NCBI GenBank assembly: GCA_016929465.1
Contig: JAFGIT010000079.1
Span: 1 to 7,990, forward strand
DNA length: 7,990 nt
Reading direction: 5' to 3'
DNA from: JAFGIT01 sp016929465 [NCBI: Candidatus Coatesbacteria bacterium]
GTDB lineage: Bacteria; B130-G9
Position 1 is the first letter of the stretch; every line of letters starts with the position of its first letter. Shown one piece after another: positions 6,441 through 7,990 of this stretch. A program made the position numbers and the translations under genes. The notes below the pieces were generated by a model that worked only from the letters and a program-made list of their open reading frames with translations, had not been told where the DNA came from and ran no database searches.

Positions 6441-7226
6441 ATGATTAGAACACTTTGGACGTCTGCAACGGGTATGCAGGCTCAGCAACTTACGATTGAT
6501 ACGATTGCCAATAACCTCGCCAATGTCAATACGGGTGGTTTCAAGAAGTCGAGAGCGGAGTTTCAAGATCTCATGTACGAGACACTCCGCTCCCCCGGCG
6601 CTCCTATCGGTGGCTCGATCGTTCCGAGCGGCATCCAGATCGGTCATGGCGTAAGACCGGTTTCGACGCAACGGGAGTTCAGCACTGGTAGCCTCAAGAA
6701 CACCAATTCGCCGCTGGACATAGCGATAGAGGGTAACGGATTCTTCCAGGTAGTCTTGCCCAGCGGCGATATGGCTTACACGAGGGCCGGCTCGTTCCAT
6801 CTGGACAGCTCCGGCTCGATGGTGACTTCCGATGGCTACAGGATATCCCCGGACATCGTAATACCGAATGACGCGACCTCGATCTCCATCGAATCGGACG
6901 GGACGGTCTCGGTTCTTCAGCCGGGGCAGACCTCATCGACAGAGGTTGGGACGATCGAGCTTGCTCTGTTCTCCAATCCTGGAGGCCTGAGAGCTCTCGG
7001 TAGGAACCTCTTCCAGGAGACGGATTCATCGGGTGTCCCAACAACGGGGACTCCTGGCCAGGAGGGAAGAGGCGAGGTGGCACAGGGCTTCCTGGAGCTG
7101 TCGAACGTCTCGGTCGTGGACGAAATGGTCCAGATGATCATGACCCAGAGGGCATACGAGCTCAATGCGAAGTCAATTCAGTCCGCAGACCAGATGATGA
7201 GCCAAGCGAACAACCTAAAGAGATAA
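6441..7226 (+). CDS. flgG: Flagellar distal rod protein FlgG
   Basis: A 261-residue protein of the canonical FlgG length. It is the distal rod subunit that spans the periplasm inside the P and L rings and is secreted by the flagellar type III system. The N-terminus [16 protein letters not shown] and the signature [20 protein letters not shown] (residues 24-43) are nearly textbook FlgG. The FlgG-specific stretch after [12 protein letters not shown], with [10 protein letters not shown], follows, then GNGFFQV and [10 protein letters not shown] of the middle domain. The C-terminal polymerisation helix begins with [19 protein letters not shown] and ends in [22 protein letters not shown]. It lies 51 bp after flgF and 17 bp before flgA in the same orientation, so all three are expected to be co-transcribed from the sigma-54 promoter. 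No abnormality is seen. Confidence 0.97.
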   Translation: MIRTLWTSATGMQAQQLTIDTIANNLANVNTGGFKKSRAEFQDLMYETLRSPGAPIGGSIVPSGIQIGHGVRPVSTQREFSTGSLKNTNSPLDIAIEGNGFFQVVLPSGDMAYTRAGSFHLDSSGSMVTSDGYRISPDIVIPNDATSISIESDGTVSVLQPGQTSSTEVGTIELALFSNPGGLRALGRNLFQETDSSGVPTTGTPGQEGRGEVAQGFLELSNVSVVDEMVQMIMTQRAYELNAKSIQSADQMMSQANNLKR

Positions 7227-7243
7227 AGATAGGTGTGGATGAG

Positions 7244-7969
7244 ATGTCTATTCATGAAATAACAGGCTGCTATCTGATAATAATACTACTGTCGCTTCTG
7301 ATTGTCGGTATCGTCGATGCCGCTACCATATCTGAAGGGCGGGTCGAGGCCCTCGTTCGGGAGGAGATCCTGAGCAGAACCGGTATCGACCATCGGGATA
7401 TCAATATCGATTTTATCCGCGTCCCTGAGATCAGCGTGCCGGGCAACAAATGCCAATTGAAGATTGAGCAACAGAACGCGCCGCGAGAGCTGGGGAGATT
7501 GTCGTTCGCCATAACCGCTATTGGTGAGGACCAGCAACGGAAATACTGGGTAACGGCAGATGTCTCCGCTCGCGTCATGGTCGTATGCGCAAACCAGGCC
7601 CTGAAGGCTCGTTCTGTTGTCGGGCCCGGCGACGTTGTTCTCAAGGAGCGCGAGATCGGCAGGAACGCCTCCAATGACCTCGTGACAGATGTCGATCTGG
7701 TGGTCGGAAAGATTCTCAAAAGGGGCGTCACCAAGGGCCGAATGATCACAAGCGACATACTAGTTGAGCCGTTCGCTGTCAAAAGACGGTCGGTTGTGCG
7801 ACTGGTCGCTCAGATCAAATCGCTCCGGGTGGTTACCCTCGGCGAAGCACTCAAGGATGGCCGTATTGGCGATGTCATACCGGTTAAGAATACGACCTCA
7901 AAGAGGACGGTGTATGGGACTGTCCAGGAAGACGGCACTGTCCTGGTCCTCCTGGGCGGCATCCGATAA
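7244..7969 (+). CDS. flgA: Flagellar P-ring assembly chaperone FlgA
   Basis: A 241-residue periplasmic protein that in Gram-negative bacteria helps FlgI assemble into the P ring around the rod. The N-terminus is a signal peptide: a hydrophobic stretch (about residues 9-24, rich in I and L) ending in VDA, with likely cleavage after A26. The mature part has a weakly conserved N-terminal domain, then the SAF-type domain (ANQALKARSVVGPGDVVLKERE) and the closing beta domain ending in GDVIPVKN, RTVYGTVQEDGTVLVLLGG, all standard FlgA features. The ATG at 7244 is chosen over the in-frame GTG at 7235 because AGGTG (7231-7235) lies 8 nt before the ATG but overlaps the GTG. Three residues differ between the two options. 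The chaperone implies that P and L rings exist, hence an outer membrane. The stop is followed closely by a possible next start at the right edge. Confidence 0.9.
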   Translation: MSIHEITGCYLIIILLSLLIVGIVDAATISEGRVEALVREEILSRTGIDHRDINIDFIRVPEISVPGNKCQLKIEQQNAPRELGRLSFAITAIGEDQQRKYWVTADVSARVMVVCANQALKARSVVGPGDVVLKEREIGRNASNDLVTDVDLVVGKILKRGVTKGRMITSDILVEPFAVKRRSVVRLVAQIKSLRVVTLGEALKDGRIGDVIPVKNTTSKRTVYGTVQEDGTVLVLLGGIR

Positions 7970-7980
7970 ACGCATTTGAC

Positions 7981-7990
7981 AAGGAAAGTG
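7981..7990 (+). other. Possible ribosome site and GTG start of the next gene (cut by edge)
   Basis: AAGGA (7981-7985) followed by GTG (7988-7990) lies 11 bp after the flgA stop. By common gene order the next gene would be flgH or flgI. The spacer of 2 nt is short for a start at this GTG, so the true start may be just beyond the window. Confidence 0.25.

Noticed and set aside
6126-6800. Minus-strand frame of 224 codons opposite flgF and flgG
   Set aside because: It spans two well-defined flagellar genes in antisense and shows no domain; it is a by-product of their codon use.
1-7990. CRISPR arrays, insertion sequences, tRNA or rRNA genes, phage genes
   Set aside because: I saw no regularly spaced direct repeats, transposase, cloverleaf, rRNA-like segment or phage protein. 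The repeats inside the TPR gene are diverged protein repeats, not DNA repeats.

Overview
The window comes from a flagellated bacterium with an outer membrane. It carries flgF, flgG and flgA in the order usual in Gram-negative flagellar loci, and FlgA is the periplasmic chaperone for the P ring. Composition is moderate to slightly GC-rich. The flagellar genes start behind a strong sigma-54-type promoter. No marker fixes the phylum. The flagellar genes, a short DUF342/FapA-like protein, a PilZ protein and a DUF1015 protein would fit a Proteobacteria-like or less studied Gram-negative lineage, but this is inference.

There are two divergent blocks separated by about 385 bp (5255-5639). The left block is entirely on the minus strand and reads from 5254 to the left edge: a DUF1015 family protein (5254-3917), a very hydrophobic 79-residue membrane protein (3874-3635), an N-terminally short FapA/DUF342 beta-helix protein (3623-2544), a PilZ-domain c-di-GMP receptor (2542-2168), a 143-bp gap with two inverted repeats, and a large TPR-repeat protein (2024 to beyond position 1). 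The first four genes are tightly packed: gaps of 42, 11 and 1 bp, and the Shine-Dalgarno of the FapA-like gene overlaps the preceding stop codon. They look like one transcription unit. The TPR gene may have its own control.

The right block is on the plus strand: a sigma-54 promoter (5572-5587), then flgF (5640-6389), flgG (6441-7226) and flgA (7244-7969). A likely ribosome-binding site and GTG at the right edge may begin the next flagellar gene, expected from common gene order to be flgH or flgI. FlgF and FlgG form the proximal and distal rod, and FlgA assists P-ring assembly in the periplasm.

The most interesting aspect is the pairing of a sigma-54-driven rod operon with a divergent cluster containing a PilZ c-di-GMP receptor translationally coupled to a FapA-like protein that lacks the usual N-terminal domain, plus an unrecognised small membrane protein and a DUF1015 protein. 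This may be an accessory module linking c-di-GMP to flagellar or cell-surface assembly, but that link rests on gene neighbourhood only.
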